A DNA stretch of 64,000 nucleotides from Warburgia ugandensis (taxonomy: Eukaryota; Streptophyta; Magnoliopsida; Canellales; Canellaceae). The notes under the pieces were generated by a model. It was given only the letters and a program-made list of their open reading frames with translations, searched no databases and had not been told where the DNA came from. The stretch lies in NCBI GenBank assembly GCA_035236585.1, contig CP141127.1, forward strand, positions 68,801,495 through 68,865,494, in the 5' to 3' direction. Positions 48,191-60,315 of this stretch are shown here, one piece after another. The stretch's first letter is position 1. Every line of letters starts with the position of its first letter. A program made the translations under genes and the position numbers.

Positions 48191-49687
48191 GAAGGCCATA
48201 CTAGATCATAGCGACTCTGTGGCTCACCCACATCATAACGACCCCTTTCACTCTTACGAGCCATTTTACAATTTTCTAGTATAAGACTTACATTTCTCAC
48301 ACAGGGTTTACAATAATGCATAGCTTATGTATAAACCATTTATTCATGATTCAATTTTAGCATGCACATTCATCTTATCTTTCATATAAACAAAAAAGAT
48401 TAATTTCAATACTTGAAATTCATATACACATGCATATATAGTAAAAATCATAGCAATCTTAATTCCACCTACCTCAAATGGAGATCTTCTATTTCACTGA
48501 TGTGAATACTTCATTTAGTTCGCGTAAGCACTCCCAATTAGTCACCTCTATAACAATACAAACACATATTCAGTTATACAATTCTAGGACTTCTCCTAGC
48601 TTCCCTAGCATTATTTGGCACAAGGAAAAGTGACAGTGTTCATTACTGTGCACAAGGTGTTTCATTAGCTATCGGTTGATAGCTAATTTAATGGCAAACA
48701 GTTATTGGATTTCCAATCCACGCCACTAGCCCTGGATTGGCTATTCACTACTCTTCTTAAGTGACAACAAGTCACTATCACTATTTAGTGGTCTTAACCC
48801 TTAATTCCTATCCATATCATTTCTTGGGTTAGAGCTAGTTGTTATTTTCCATGCTACAGTCTTTAATACAACCTATAATTGTATTCCTAAATCAAACTGT
48901 TATAATGAGCATCATGAACAGCTCATGTCACCCAATTTTCAATGTAAGTATATCCACAATCCATTATATCGTATCTAAGCTAATTCAACATTCAAAAATC
49001 CATCTGTAGCCACTAATCATTGGTCTGACATCACAAGGTGTCTATTTGAATAGTGGCAGATCGGACGGCCTATATAATCCTATCTGTTCTACTTCAATTT
49101 CATATAATTCTAGTCATCTTATCATTTTTTTAAGGATGGGGAACTCATCTGTGGTGTCTAATTGTCGATCAGACATCACGATGTTACTATGTGAACAGTA
49201 CCTGATCGGACGACTGAGATTGTTCGATCGGTTTTTAGCCTAGATTGACAATCTTACTTAGCTTTGGCTAACATTATGTACCTAATTACCTATCCCTATG
49301 TTTTGATTTGAAAATGGACAGCTAGATCATCCCTAAACATAGATCATGTGTAAAATCGTACAGATTTATCCAAAAATCAAAATTCACGAATTGAGTTTTG
49401 TAGGTCTCACCTTTTAGATGTGTTTTTATTCATTTCCCACCATAGGATGGGTTTGATTGGCTCAGATCCATCACGAAACCTCCAATCTTAGCTGTGCAAC
49501 GTTCCCCTCTTAGATTAATGGTCGAGATCACGTCGGATTCCCCAATAAACTTGGGGGTTTTGTTCGTCTCGTCATGCTGAACAAAATGACCTATTGATCA
49601 TTGATCCAGCCGGCGTTGTCTTTGGCGACAACCTAAAACTCTAGCGACTTAGGAAAACCCTTGTTTTCCCTTCCATGCCTACACGCA

Positions 49688-49731
49688 TCTCTCTCTCTCT
49701 CTCTCTCTCTCCCCCCCCCCCCCCCCCCCCC
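49688..49731 (+). repeat. (TC)n followed by poly-C in the C 3' LTR
   Basis: About 11 TC units run straight into about 22 C. The sister LTR at 56,747-56,763 has a short TC run and no poly-C. Confidence 0.95.
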
Positions 49732-50000
49732 TTCTTCCTTCTTCTTCCTTTCTCTTTCTCCTTCCCCAACAGCTTCTCCCTCGGCTCGCTCTCTCTTGCC
49801 GGTGCGACATAGGGTTTCTAGGCGCCCCGATTTTCCCTTTCTTCTCTCCTTCCCATCTCTTCTCCTTCTCCTCTCCTCTCCTTCTCTCTTCTTTCTCCCT
49901 TCTCCTTCCTCCTCCCCGGTGTCAGTTTTTTTTCCTTTTTTTTGTCCTTTCTTCGTCAATGTGGGAGCAGACCTAACGTTTGCTTCCGCGTTTTGATCGA

Positions 50001-50027
50001 GGGGGGTGCCAATATCAATTTGACCCT
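50001..50027 (-). other. 5'-side hairpin of the C 3' LTR
   Basis: The minus strand has GGGTCAAATTGATATTGG, then CACCCCCC. The sister LTR (59,897-59,927) has GGGGGCCAAATTGATATTGG, then CACCC. The inner CCAA/TTGG is paired in the sister and weakened here (TCAA). Confidence 0.6.
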
Positions 50028-50316
50028 CTCCTTTATGATTATCTTTTCCCTCCTTTTTTTTATTCTTATTTTTACTAAAATACCCTTCTTATTCAAACCT
50101 TCATATCTCCTTCATCCGACCTCCGATTTTAGCAAAATTAGTGTCATTGGAACCATCTTTCCGAGTATAATCCAAACATGAAGGTACCAAGGTCTAATTT
50201 GATGTCTTCTAAAAGATAAATTCAATGAAACCTAAATATGCAAATTCCCCCATTTATATTCATCAAAAAAAAATTATAATCCTTTAAAATAGGATTTAAA
50301 ATTTTGGATCATTACA

Positions 50317-50336
50317 TTCTTCCCTCCTTATAAGAA
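50317..50336 (-). other. Polypurine tract of element C
   Basis: On the minus strand CTTATAAGGAGGGAAGAA lies directly before the 3' LTR, preceded by a GAGGATGAAATTCTTAT stretch typical of the end of Tekay/Del-type pol. This purine tract would prime plus-strand DNA synthesis. Confidence 0.75.
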
Positions 50337-51940
50337 TTTCATCCTCAAAATTCTTTCCATGTTATTTTTCAAATAATTTCAAAACATCCTCATATCCTAA
50401 GATCCACAAATCATATAAAAAATTTCTGGAATCAACATCTTTATATAGACAATTTCACATCATGTCATCTCCTCATATATCAATTCACATATACATCACT
50501 AAACGGTAAATCATTACACATTAAACAACTCATAAATCAATTAGAACGCATCATCACCATGTATAATTCAATTAACATGAACCAAACTCTCATCTAAGAG
50601 TTAATTATTTGTATACAACTTTTGTATTGTTAAAATCACCGTATTAATAAAAATTGATGCATCTCAACTCCTATATCAGTAATGCTATGCCAAGTCTATA
50701 TCAGAGTGCATTAGCTTATCAATAGCCAACTCTATGTCGAATCTATTATAGAGCACATCAGCTCACCCATTGTCAATCATATGCTAGTCAAAACTAGAGC
50801 ATATCAACTCACCAACAAGCACTCTATGCCAACGAAAACCAATCCACTAACAACCACACTGTATGCCCCTAGAAGCTTGCCACCTAGAAGCTCGCCGCCT
50901 AGAAGCCTACCACATAGAAGCTCGCCACATAGAAGCCTATCAGTGCCTCTCGCACCTGCCCTCATCGATCGCCCTCATCAGCTACTCACAAGTATAGATC
51001 ATAAATCAAATTCTGAATAATCTCACATAATATTATACATTATTGATAGCCTGGTGAAACTCAATTACTTGGCACTAGTAGTTCATAAGACTAAGGAAAT
51101 ATGAACCTCAATTACCAGTTTGGCTAATGTCAGCCCATCACAATCTCAATAACTGCCTCTCTATCATTCAAGGTATTGCAGTAAAGGAAATTTACTTCCT
51201 CTGACCATAACTCATGCTATAGGCGTTCGCAACAAATGATGAGTCCTTAAACGTTCTGAATTAATGCACAAGGATTCCTTGTGCTCCTCTCTATTTATGA
51301 AGTATATGACAATACTATCTATTAACACAATCATGGCTCATCTAATTAACATTTGAAGATTCAATCCATCATATCCATACATTATATCAGTGTATTGGTT
51401 CCACTAATTAATACCATCCAGAACTCATAACAATCATAACAAGTTTTAGAAATCATCTTAAAGGTGTCATACTCAGAATCCTGGGCTGGTTATAACCATG
51501 CCTCAATTCAATCTACACAAACACCATGCACCATCTTAGGTTGATCAAATAAATCATCAGTATACGATTAAGAATATCGATTCTCTATTGAGGTACTATC
51601 CAACAAATGACAATTCATTCATAGTAATAAGGATCTGTCTCTCTTCCCATGAAGAAGACTAATGCACATTATGAAGACCCATTAGGTCTGTTAAAATCCA
51701 TATTAAAAGTTCATATGGCTAGAGTTTTTCCAGCTCAGTTGGGCCATTCCATATGGCATTCTAGGTAAATAATATTATACCTGCTGCCAAATCCACTTCA
51801 AAATCATTCTCTTGCATCAACGTCATGAAAACTCCTTAGGCAAGACTACAAACTCTTGCACATCATCTTTGTGCTCAGTCTGTGGCAGCTAACAATCCTC
51901 CATTGTCACACAAATAAGAAATGAAACTTAGCACCCTCTA
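50337..51940 (-). other. Degraded internal region of element C, no recognisable RT or integrase
   Basis: About 1.6 kb between the protease remnant and the PPT. I find no RT or integrase motifs on the minus strand, and the space is far too short for both. It contains a 15-bp minisatellite (50,870-50,944). Confidence 0.6.
50870..50944. repeat. 15-bp minisatellite, five units
   Basis: TAGAAG begins at 50,870, 50,885, 50,900, 50,915 and 50,930, exactly 15 bp apart. Units alternate TAGAAGCYTRCCACM and TAGAAGCTCGCCRC types. A plus-strand frame reads it as pentapeptides (RSLPP, RSSPP, RSLPH, RSSPH, RSLSV). Confidence 0.93.
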
Positions 51941-52060
51941 AAACAACCAGCATTACTTTCAAGGTAGGATTAGCCAATCCATCCCAAAGATGACATCATA
52001 ATCCACCATATCAAATAGGATGAGATCATCGTTCATCATCTCTCTTACTAGGTTCATATG
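51941..52060 (-). pseudogene. Protease remnant of element C
   Basis: The minus strand reads DDLILFDMVDYDVIFGMDWL near 52,035-51,970. This is the conserved C-terminal strand region of plant Ty3/gypsy (chromovirus) proteases. Flanking codons are interrupted. Confidence 0.75.
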
Positions 52061-54078
52061 TACTTCTTAAAAGTACTCATTAGTCTCCAATAACTTCCTA
52101 CTAAAGTCATAATACCAAATCGAAAGGATAACACATCCAGGCATGTCTAAGCAAGATGGGTCATGGATTCAAGGAAGATCATAACATGCCTACCAATAAT
52201 CTGGAAAATACTCTCCACCATCTGCTTTGAAACCAATGCTTACCTTAATATAATAGCAGAAACTCATCACTGCAAAGGTGGGGCCATTTCGTCCCTGATC
52301 CTAATGTCAAACTATCTAACTTGTTGCCCTTTGGAATAGTCTTTAAAGAAATGCACTGACTCACCATAGTCAAGCATTTAAAATATTTCCGTTATAATGG
52401 CGACTATTGATACTATTGCCTCTACTATGGTGTCTACTAATGTTCAGGTACTTGCCCTTGCAAATAACACACCTCTTTTGCCTATAAACCCATTTCAAAT
52501 AATGTTAAGCTGCATGATACCTCTACTTTAAATTAGCAAGCTATCTCTCTGCATCACCCATTACTCCTCAGGCAAATATATTGATCATTACTAGCCTTCT
52601 CAAGAGCCTTCTAGATAAAGGTCTCAGTAATAGAGGAACACGTCCTCTCAAATGACCATCATTAGACTCCTCATAATTACAATTTTTGTGTCTTCACTTC
52701 CACCATTCCTTTCCTGTAACCAATGAACTATTTCATGGTCATATTAGTCAAAATCAATTGCAACTCTGTCAATCTCCCATCCAATGAAATTGGTCTTTTA
52801 TAATAGCCTTCATTATTAGTAACCACAATCTCATCAATATCAGTGTTGAATGTAAATCAATTATAATCAATTCCATCTTTCTCCATTTGCTTCAACTATC
52901 TCTCCCTAGTCGATTCATCACATGATCATCTCTATTTAATAATTATTCTCATCACTCAGAAATACATCCATAAGAAAACTAGGACCTTATTTCATCAAAT
53001 TTTCAGTGATTTCCACCATGCTACAATTTATACATCAAATAAATCCAGTTTCAAATTTAGGTTAATACAATACTTTTCTAACTCTCTTGAGTTCTCATTA
53101 ATTGTAATCATTCTAATCCTTCATCATTATCCTCATACTATTGTTGTTACCATTAGTGTTAGGTCTTTCCAAAAGTTTACAAACCCTTCAAGTTTTCAAT
53201 TCTCCACTCATTTGCTTTTCTTTCTTATCATTTAGTAATCATCCTTATAAATTAGTTGTCATATCCTCTATGAGTTATTCATCTTCAATTCATAACTAGA
53301 ACTCTCAAGAAGCATTTAAATAGGCATTTACTTCTCGATGATAATTAGCTATTAGTATTTCTGTATACATAAAGAATAACTCATTTTCATTCCTTCGATC
53401 AATAATTCCTTTACATAAGCAGATCAACTGCCACTAATTTTCCTAATATCAAAGTTCATCCATCTAATATATCCTCAACATATATAGACTAATATTGTAA
53501 TTCTCTTAATTTTCCCTGAGTTCTCTTCCCTTGTGATCATTCTCTGCCCTCTTTTCATTAAAATCAAAATATTATTGTGCAATAGAAATCATAGTCCTCA
53601 CAGGTTTGTGCTCATTGTCAAAATTAAAATTTGGATCCTCTAAAGGTTGCCCCATGTGAATAGATCTATCTCTGATAAAGTTTTCATTCAAATATACGAG
53701 TTTTTTACTCTTATACTATTGTTCCTTATGCTAAAAATTATACTAATTTCGTAAAAGTGCTCCTCTTACTCATGCTAGGACTAAACATCTATTGTCTCCT
53801 TAGAACTTGCCAACCCTCATGGGTTGCATCTATTGTTGTTGCTGCACGAGTTGACTTGGGTTTTGCATCATGTTGGCCATGAAGTTCGTCATTTGACTCC
53901 CTTGGTCATATGGCTCAGTAGAGGGGTTTGTTGTCCTCTAACTCATCCTCTTAGGTAACATTCGTCCCTTCATCACAAAGTTCTTTTATGAGTTACTCTC
54001 AAACTCATTAGTCACAACATCTAACTTTAGAGACTACTTAAGACTTACTTAATGTGACTGGCTGTGAGTGGACTGAAC
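52061..54078 (-). pseudogene. Gag region of element C (heavily degraded)
   Basis: By position between PBS and protease this should be gag. Translations are broken throughout. Q-rich and N-rich pieces near 53,830-53,900 and a few basic stretches are all that remain, and I cannot point to an intact zinc knuckle. Confidence 0.5.
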
Positions 54079-54096
54079 CTAGGCTCTGATACCAAC
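54079..54096 (-). other. tRNA-iMet primer-binding site of element C
   Basis: The minus strand reads TTGGTATCAGAGCCTAGG adjacent to the 5' LTR end. TGGTATCAGAGC is the classic complement of the initiator tRNA-Met 3' end used by plant chromoviruses. This fixes the element orientation. Confidence 0.92.
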
Positions 54097-54700
54097 TGTG
54101 ACAACCCAGTTTTGAAATGAAATTTTAAATATGAACTAATTTCTAATGCAGGATCGATCCAATTTTAAATAATTTTTATAAAATAGTGCCATGTAGCAAA
54201 AAATATTTTCTTTCAAATTGACTTTGAAAAACTCCAAGTGTCATTTTTCTTTTATAAAAAACAGGGATTTTCGTTGAAATGAGAGCTCATTTCTACCGAA
54301 AATCTGGCAGAGTTTCCTCTATTTTTTTGGACATATGACATTTAATGCATATCATTGCGAAGTACCTGATAAAAATTGTAGAAAATTTTAAAATATAAAT
54401 GGAGACTCTGTCTCCTTTCCATACATCTAACAAAACAAAAATGGTTTACCTCAACACAACACACCCAGAACCTCCACAACACAACCTAGTCACATGAGTC
54501 TCCCAAATTCCCATAATTACATACAATGCAGTCACTTTCTCATTTCTAATATGACAACTTCAATTCAAAGACCAATTCTTATCTATCCTCTTACCAAGCT
54601 TCTGTTGGCGTGCTCCTATTAGTAAGCAGCTCCTATTCCTTGGGTGTCTTTTGTTCTGCGATGCTGCCAACATGCCAAACCTACTACTATTCTATCTATC

Positions 54701-54745
54701 TAAGGCATTGCAAACCAAAGCAATGCCTCAGGAAGCAATCGCTTG
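54701..54745 (-). other. Double stem-loop of the C 5' LTR
   Basis: SL2 arms are TAAGGCATTGC and GCAATGCCTCA (54,701-54,730). SL1 is AAGC-AATC-GCTT (54,732-54,745). It lies 604 bp from the LTR end, against 601 in the sister. Confidence 0.8.
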
Positions 54746-56915
54746 TGTAGGTGGAATAAGATGCAATGTTTTATATAAACAGAAATCATGATAATTTTAT
54801 ATAAATCAATTTAGCCATGCTGAATCATGTAAACAACAATTCAATTATCATTTAACTTGAAATCATTCAACATTTATTAAAATCATGAATCCATTCCAAG
54901 ATGGAAGAAATACCAATGCATTAGTACAAAACACATTCATTGAAATGCAAAGTATGCGGTCACATATCAAACTTACAACTCATTTACATTTTCCTAATAC
55001 TAGTCTTCGCTCTTACGAGCCATTTCACATATCAAATACCAATGCGTTGTTGTATGTATCAAGTACACAGCGGACAATATTATCCTCTTTGGCATAGTGA
55101 GTCAACGCAGTGGGTTAAACCCAGAGACACACCTCAAGGCTTTGCTCCTAAGAGATCGGTAGCTCGTCCAGCCCGAATGCCCGCCCACATCATAATGACT
55201 CCATGGCTGACCCACATCGTAATGACCTCTCAGAACACATCAAACTCCCCAAAAAATGGGGCTAAATGTCAGGGACTGATAGCTCGTCCAGCCCGAAGTC
55301 TCGCCCACATCATAGCGACCCCTTTCGCTCTTATGAGCCATTTCACAATTTTCTAGTATCAGTCTTACATTTCTCACATATGGTTTACAATAATGCATAA
55401 CTTATGCGTAAACTGTTTATTCATAATTCATTTTCAGTATGCACATTCATCTTATCTTTTGTATAAACAGAAAAGATTCATTTCAATACTTAAAATTCAT
55501 ATAGACATGCATATATAGCCAGAATCATAGCAATCTTAATTCCACGTACCTCAAATGGAGATCTTCTATTTCACTTATGTGAATACTTCATTTACTTCAC
55601 CTCTGTAACAATACAAACACATATTCAATTATACAATTCTAGGACTTCTCCTAGCTTCCCTAACACTATTTGGCACAAGGCAAAGTGATTATGTTCATTG
55701 CTGTGCACAAGGTGTTTCATTAGCTATTGGTTGATAGCTAATTTATTGGCAAACAGTTATTGGATTTCCAATCCACACCATGGCCCTAGATTGGCTATTC
55801 ACTACTCTTCTTAAGTGACAGCAAGTCACTATCATTGTTCAGTAGTCTTAACCCTTGATTCCTATCCATATCAACTCTTGGGTTGGAGCTGGGTGTTATT
55901 TTCCATGCTACAGTCTTTAATACAACCTATAATTGTATTCCTAAATCAAACTACTATAATGAGCATCATGAATAGCTCATGTCACCCAATTTTCGATATA
56001 AGTTTATCTACAATACATACTTTATATCATATCTAAGCAATTCAATGTTCAGGAATCCATCTGTAACCACTAATCATTGGTTTGACATCACAAGGTGTCT
56101 GTTTAAATAGTGGCATATCAGACGGCCTATATCATTCGATCTATTCTACTTCAATTTCATATAATTCTAGTCATCTTATCATTTTTTTTAAGGACGGGGA
56201 ACTCATCTGTGGTGTTTGATTATTGATCAAACATCACAATGTTACTATGTGAATAGTACCCTATCAAACGGCTGAGATTGTCCAATCCGTTTTTAGCCTA
56301 GATTGACAATCTCAGCTAGCTTCGGCTAACATTAGGCACCTATTTACCTATCCCTAAGTTTTGATTTGAAAATGGATGGCTAGATCGTCCCTAAACTTAG
56401 ATCGTGTGTAAAACCATATGAATTTATCCAAAAATCAAAATTCACGAATTGGGTTTTGTAGATCTCACCTTCTAGATGCGTTTTCATTCGTTTCTCGTCA
56501 TTGGATGGTTGGATTGGCTCAAATCCATCGTGGAACCTCCAATCTTAGCTGTGTGACGTTCCCCTCTTCAATCAACGGTCAAGATCACGTCAGATTCCAC
56601 AATAAACTTGGGGGTTTTGTTCATCTTGTCGGGCTGAAGAAAATGACCAGTCAAATCATCAATCCAAGCTAGCATTTTCTCCAGCAACGGCCTGAAACTC
56701 CAACGACCCAGGAGAACTTTTGTTTTCCTTTCCACGCATGCACGCATCTCTCTCTCTCTCTCTCCTCGTTCTTCTTCCTTTCTCTTTCTCCTTCCCCAGC
56801 AGCTTCTCCCTCGACTCGCTTTCTCTTACCAGTACGACCTAGGTTTTCCAGGCGCACCAATTTTCTTTTTCTTCTCTCCTTCCCCTCCTCTTTTCCTCCT
56901 CCTCTCCTCTCCTTC

Positions 56916-59767
56916 TATAATAACCAAAATAAATAAATAAATAATAAGAGGGTAAAAAGGGTAAATACACTGGGCCTACAGGTTGTGGGACCCACGATAA
57001 GTCTGTAAAAGCTTGCCCTGTCTTTTTGTATGGCCAAACTATTCCTCTCGGGTTCTGTGTTGACGATGCTGGCAACGACATGAAACTCCCCTCTCAAGCG
57101 CACGCTGTGAAGGGAAGACTAGTTCTGGCCGATCTGATCATGGTAGGCCACCCTCTATGATTTTCCTTTTCTTTTCTTCAAGTTTTCGTCATTTTAAAGC
57201 CAAAAAATGGTGTGAATTGCCATTTTTCAGTGAAATAGTAGGCATTATTATTCCTTTCAAATTAAACCAATGAAATGGCATCAGATCATGATCTGAACCA
57301 TTCATCTTGTGCTTGATAACATGAAGAACAAACCCATGAATTTTCATGGTGATTGGACAGCTAAGGATGCTGCAAAACTCATAAAATAGTAGAAGGAGAA
57401 ATTTTAAGAACGTGATAAAAATTGTGTAAAAACACTAGATAATGATAGAGTTTGTTGAAAAGGTGCTTAAAAATGGGATCTAAGTGAAAAACTGAGTGAA
57501 ACGGTGCAAAAATCGTACCATTTGGACACCTAAGCATTGTCAGCGGTGACCAGAGTCCGACCGTCTTCTCTAGCGACGACGACCAGCCGTTCATCATTCC
57601 TAGCTACGGCACCCCGTAGGTGACTGCTCGCCGGTGCATGCAGGCGACTGGTTGGGCTGCACGCACGCTGGCTGTGCGTAATGCGCAGCAACACGTAACA
57701 TGCGGAGACACCCGTCATAACTAACTCGTGCCACGTAGGTTCCATGTAGACGCCACGCGTGCAGATGCTACGCGCACACGCAGGCAACGTGCACGTGACT
57801 GCAGGCTTGTGCACACGAGCGATGCGCGACATGCGCCTGCTTCAACGGCACACACAATGCACAGCAGCACGTGCGGTGCGCGATTTTTTCTTGATTTTGG
57901 TGTTCTCTGACCTGTCCATTTACAAAAACTTGATTTTAAAGAGCTACAAAGGTCCAAATCGCGATCTGAAAGAGGTGTGGCCATCATATCGATGATGCGG
58001 ACCTAGATTTGACTTGAAAATCTAAATCTAAATTCCTTTTTAAGGGTTAAAGCACTAAATGTCATGAGATAATCTAAATCAGGCTGATCAATGGATGATC
58101 AGGCCTTAGATCTTGGTGGTATACATCAAATGTGCAATGATCTAAGGGATTAAAAGGATAGACATCATTGAATTGCCAAATGATAGAGGATTTATAATGT
58201 GACAGGTATGTTAGAGTGAGCGATGTGATACTTCCACGCTCTTGATTAGAGCATCGCACTTATCAAGGTAGGTGATTTCATTCAATTACTTCGTAATTTC
58301 AGTAACCATGGCTGGATCTCTAAAGTTTTTGAGGCATGTCTTTTATCTTCTCATGTCACATAAATAGATCCCTACTTTCTTGTTGTAGCATGACATTCCA
58401 TTTTTGTTAATAACCATGTTTACATGTGATGTACTATATTATCATGGGTTTTGATCGTACTTATTGGGATTATTTATAAAGTCTTTACATGATTTACATT
58501 ATTTATATCTTGTTGATGATTTATGACGGGTGCTTTCACTCGGTGGGTACTATGTTAGGAGGGTTGTAGGGTTGGCCACCCGCCCTTTGACTTTGTGATG
58601 AGGATGATTAAACACCGCCCTTAAGTGATACAGGGCCAGATACATAGGTGGTGCTATCATGGGTAGTCTCCCCTACGGGTCCATTCCTTCCCATAGGGAC
58701 AGAGAAAGTCTCCTGTTTGGGTGGCGACGGGGAGCGGCAATGGTTTAGATCCTGATGGGGTTACCACTATAGCATAGTAGCCCATACAATTATTCTACAT
58801 GCTCATGTTGATTTATATGTGAGGTGAACTAGGGCAAGCCGGGCCTAGGCCGTGAAGGACTTCAGGGGCTGATGCGGGCTACACGGGAGGAACCTAGAGT
58901 TAGTATGGGTATACATCATTGGTGATTGAGTATCTTGGGACACTTTTGGTGTTGTTTTGATATAGTGTCTTATTTATCATAATTTGCATGCATATTATGC
59001 TATGGATATAGACTCATACTATTTTGATAGACACATCTCTATATTGTTATCGTGCATTGCATGCCATCCTGATTTAACTTGGTACTTGTTTTGTGAAGGT
59101 TTATAATTATGAGCGTTTGATTATTTGACATGTCTTATATATGTTTTATTCATGAGAATCATATTGTAAATTTTGTTAAACTTTATTTGAGAGTAATCAC
59201 CTACACAAGCATAGCTTGCTGAGGCATTGCTTTGTTTTTCAATGCCTCAGATTTGGAGCGCAGTAGTTGGAAAGAAAAGTAGCAGGAGTAGCATCGATTT
59301 GAGAGGAGATTTCTAAAGACTATCACTTTACTAATTCGGAGATAGATTAGTGTATGTCTCTTGCACTAGACTTTTGAGATTTTACTTAGATGTTGATATA
59401 TTTGGATACATTGGACCCATATTATGGTATGGAGAATTCTTAAGTCTTAAATGTAAATAGTGTGGTGATCATGGATGGAACCTAGTGACTTTTGACTTGA
59501 TTTATTATTATCTTTAATTAGCCTGTGTATTTCTTGTAGTTTTAAATTTAGCATGCTCAGAGTATCAAAGTTTTTAATGTTATTTATGATTACATTTTTT
59601 GAATGTGGTTGACCTCGCGGTTTTTGCTTTTAGTCAATTCTTTTAATTATGCACTAAATTTTTATACTTTAAATTTTCATTTTTAGGGATCCCATTTATT
59701 TTTATTAAAACATATTATTATTTTTATTATTATGGAAAAAAAGTTTGGAAAAACCCAGGGTGTCACA
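56916..59767 (+). mobile_element. Solo LTR D (TSD CCTTC)
   Basis: It starts TATAATAACC (TG mutated to TA) and ends CCCAGGGTGTCACA. It is flanked by CCTTC at 56,911-56,915 and 59,768-59,772. The uninterrupted site is in the sister LTR of C near 49,880. It is related to LTR E. It contains a CpG-rich patch (57,540-57,890), a GGCCACCCGC box (58,573) and the double stem-loop (59,206-59,249). Frames in 57,379-58,259 are not genes. Confidence 0.94.
59206..59249 (+). other. Double stem-loop of LTR D
   Basis: SL1 is CAAGC-ATA-GCTTG (59,206-59,218). SL2 is TGAGGCATTG / CAATGCCTCA (59,220-59,249). The distance to the LTR end is 518 bp. Confidence 0.85.
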
Positions 59768-60222
59768 CCTTCTCTCTTCTTTCTCCCTTCTCCTTCCTCC
59801 TCCTCCTCGGCGTCGGGTTCCTCCAACATTGGTTTTTTTTTCTTTCTTCATCGATGTAGGAATAGACCTAGCATCTGTTTCCACATTTTAATCGAGGGAG
59901 GGTGCCAATATCAATTTGGCCCCCTCCTTTATGATTTTCTTTTCTCTCTTTTTTTCCTTCTTGTTTTTACTAAAATACCCTTCTTATTCAAACCTTCATA
60001 TCTCCTTCATCCAAACTCTGATTTCATCGAAATTAGTGTTGTTGGAACCATCTTTTCGGGTACAATCCAAATATGAATTTACTAGGGTCTAATTTGACTT
60101 ATTTTAAAAGATAGATTCAATGGAACCTAAATATGCAGATTCCCCCATTTATATTCATAAAAAAAAAAAAAAAATTATAATCCTTTAAAATAGGATTTAA
60201 AAATTAGGATCATTACACTAAG

Positions 60223-60280
60223 ACTTTCCAAACATGGAACTTTTGAAAACTCAAAAAGATAACTTTCTAAAACTAAACCA

Positions 60281-60315
<35 letters not shown>

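Larger units (their letters stand above)
46971..50316 (-). mobile_element. 3' LTR of element C
   Basis: 3,346 bp. On the minus strand it starts TGTAATGATCCAAAATTT at 50,316 and ends CTCGGGTCATCACA at 46,971. It contains the 5'-side hairpin (50,001-50,027), a (TC)n/poly-C tract (49,688-49,731), four TAGCTC-type repeats (48,010-48,190) and the double stem-loop (47,572-47,617). Frames in 47,823-50,181 are LTR translations, not genes. Confidence 0.92.
46971..60217 (-). mobile_element. Complete chromovirus-like LTR retrotransposon C (TSD CTAAG)
   Basis: The element has two related LTRs (46,971-50,316 and 54,097-60,217) in the same minus orientation, with an iMet-type PBS and a PPT in the right places. 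Perfect TSDs CTAAG lie at 46,966-46,970 and 60,218-60,222. Its internal part is only 3.78 kb and lacks recognisable RT and integrase, so it is non-autonomous or degraded. One LTR carries solo LTR D. It is inserted in LTR F. Confidence 0.93.
54097..60217 (-). mobile_element. 5' LTR of element C, split by solo LTR D
   Basis: It starts (minus strand) TGTAATGATCCTAATTTT at 60,217 and ends ...CTGGGTTGTCACA at 54,097. Without D and its TSD it is about 3.26 kb, close to the sister LTR (3.35 kb). Double stem-loop at 54,701-54,745, hairpin at 59,897-59,927. Frames such as 54,940-55,356 have no recognisable domain and lie wholly in LTR sequence. Confidence 0.92.

Noticed and set aside
49633-49996. 108- and 111-codon overlapping frames with Pro, Ser or Arg-Glu runs
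   Set aside because: Low-complexity CT/C-rich LTR sequence in both frames; not conserved as coding between the two LTRs of C.
50860-50950. CRISPR-like array at the 15-bp repeats
   Set aside because: Direct head-to-tail units without spacers, in a plant retrotransposon; it is a minisatellite.
54079-54096. A tRNA-Met gene
   Set aside because: Only the 3'-end complement is present, next to an LTR; it is a primer-binding site.
54940-55356. 138-codon plus-strand frame
   Set aside because: Lies inside the C 5' LTR, antisense to the element; the sister LTR does not preserve it and no domain is recognisable.
57530-57987. Overlapping frames of 60-100 codons on both strands
   Set aside because: CpG-rich patch of solo LTR D; no domain, and not kept in LTR E.
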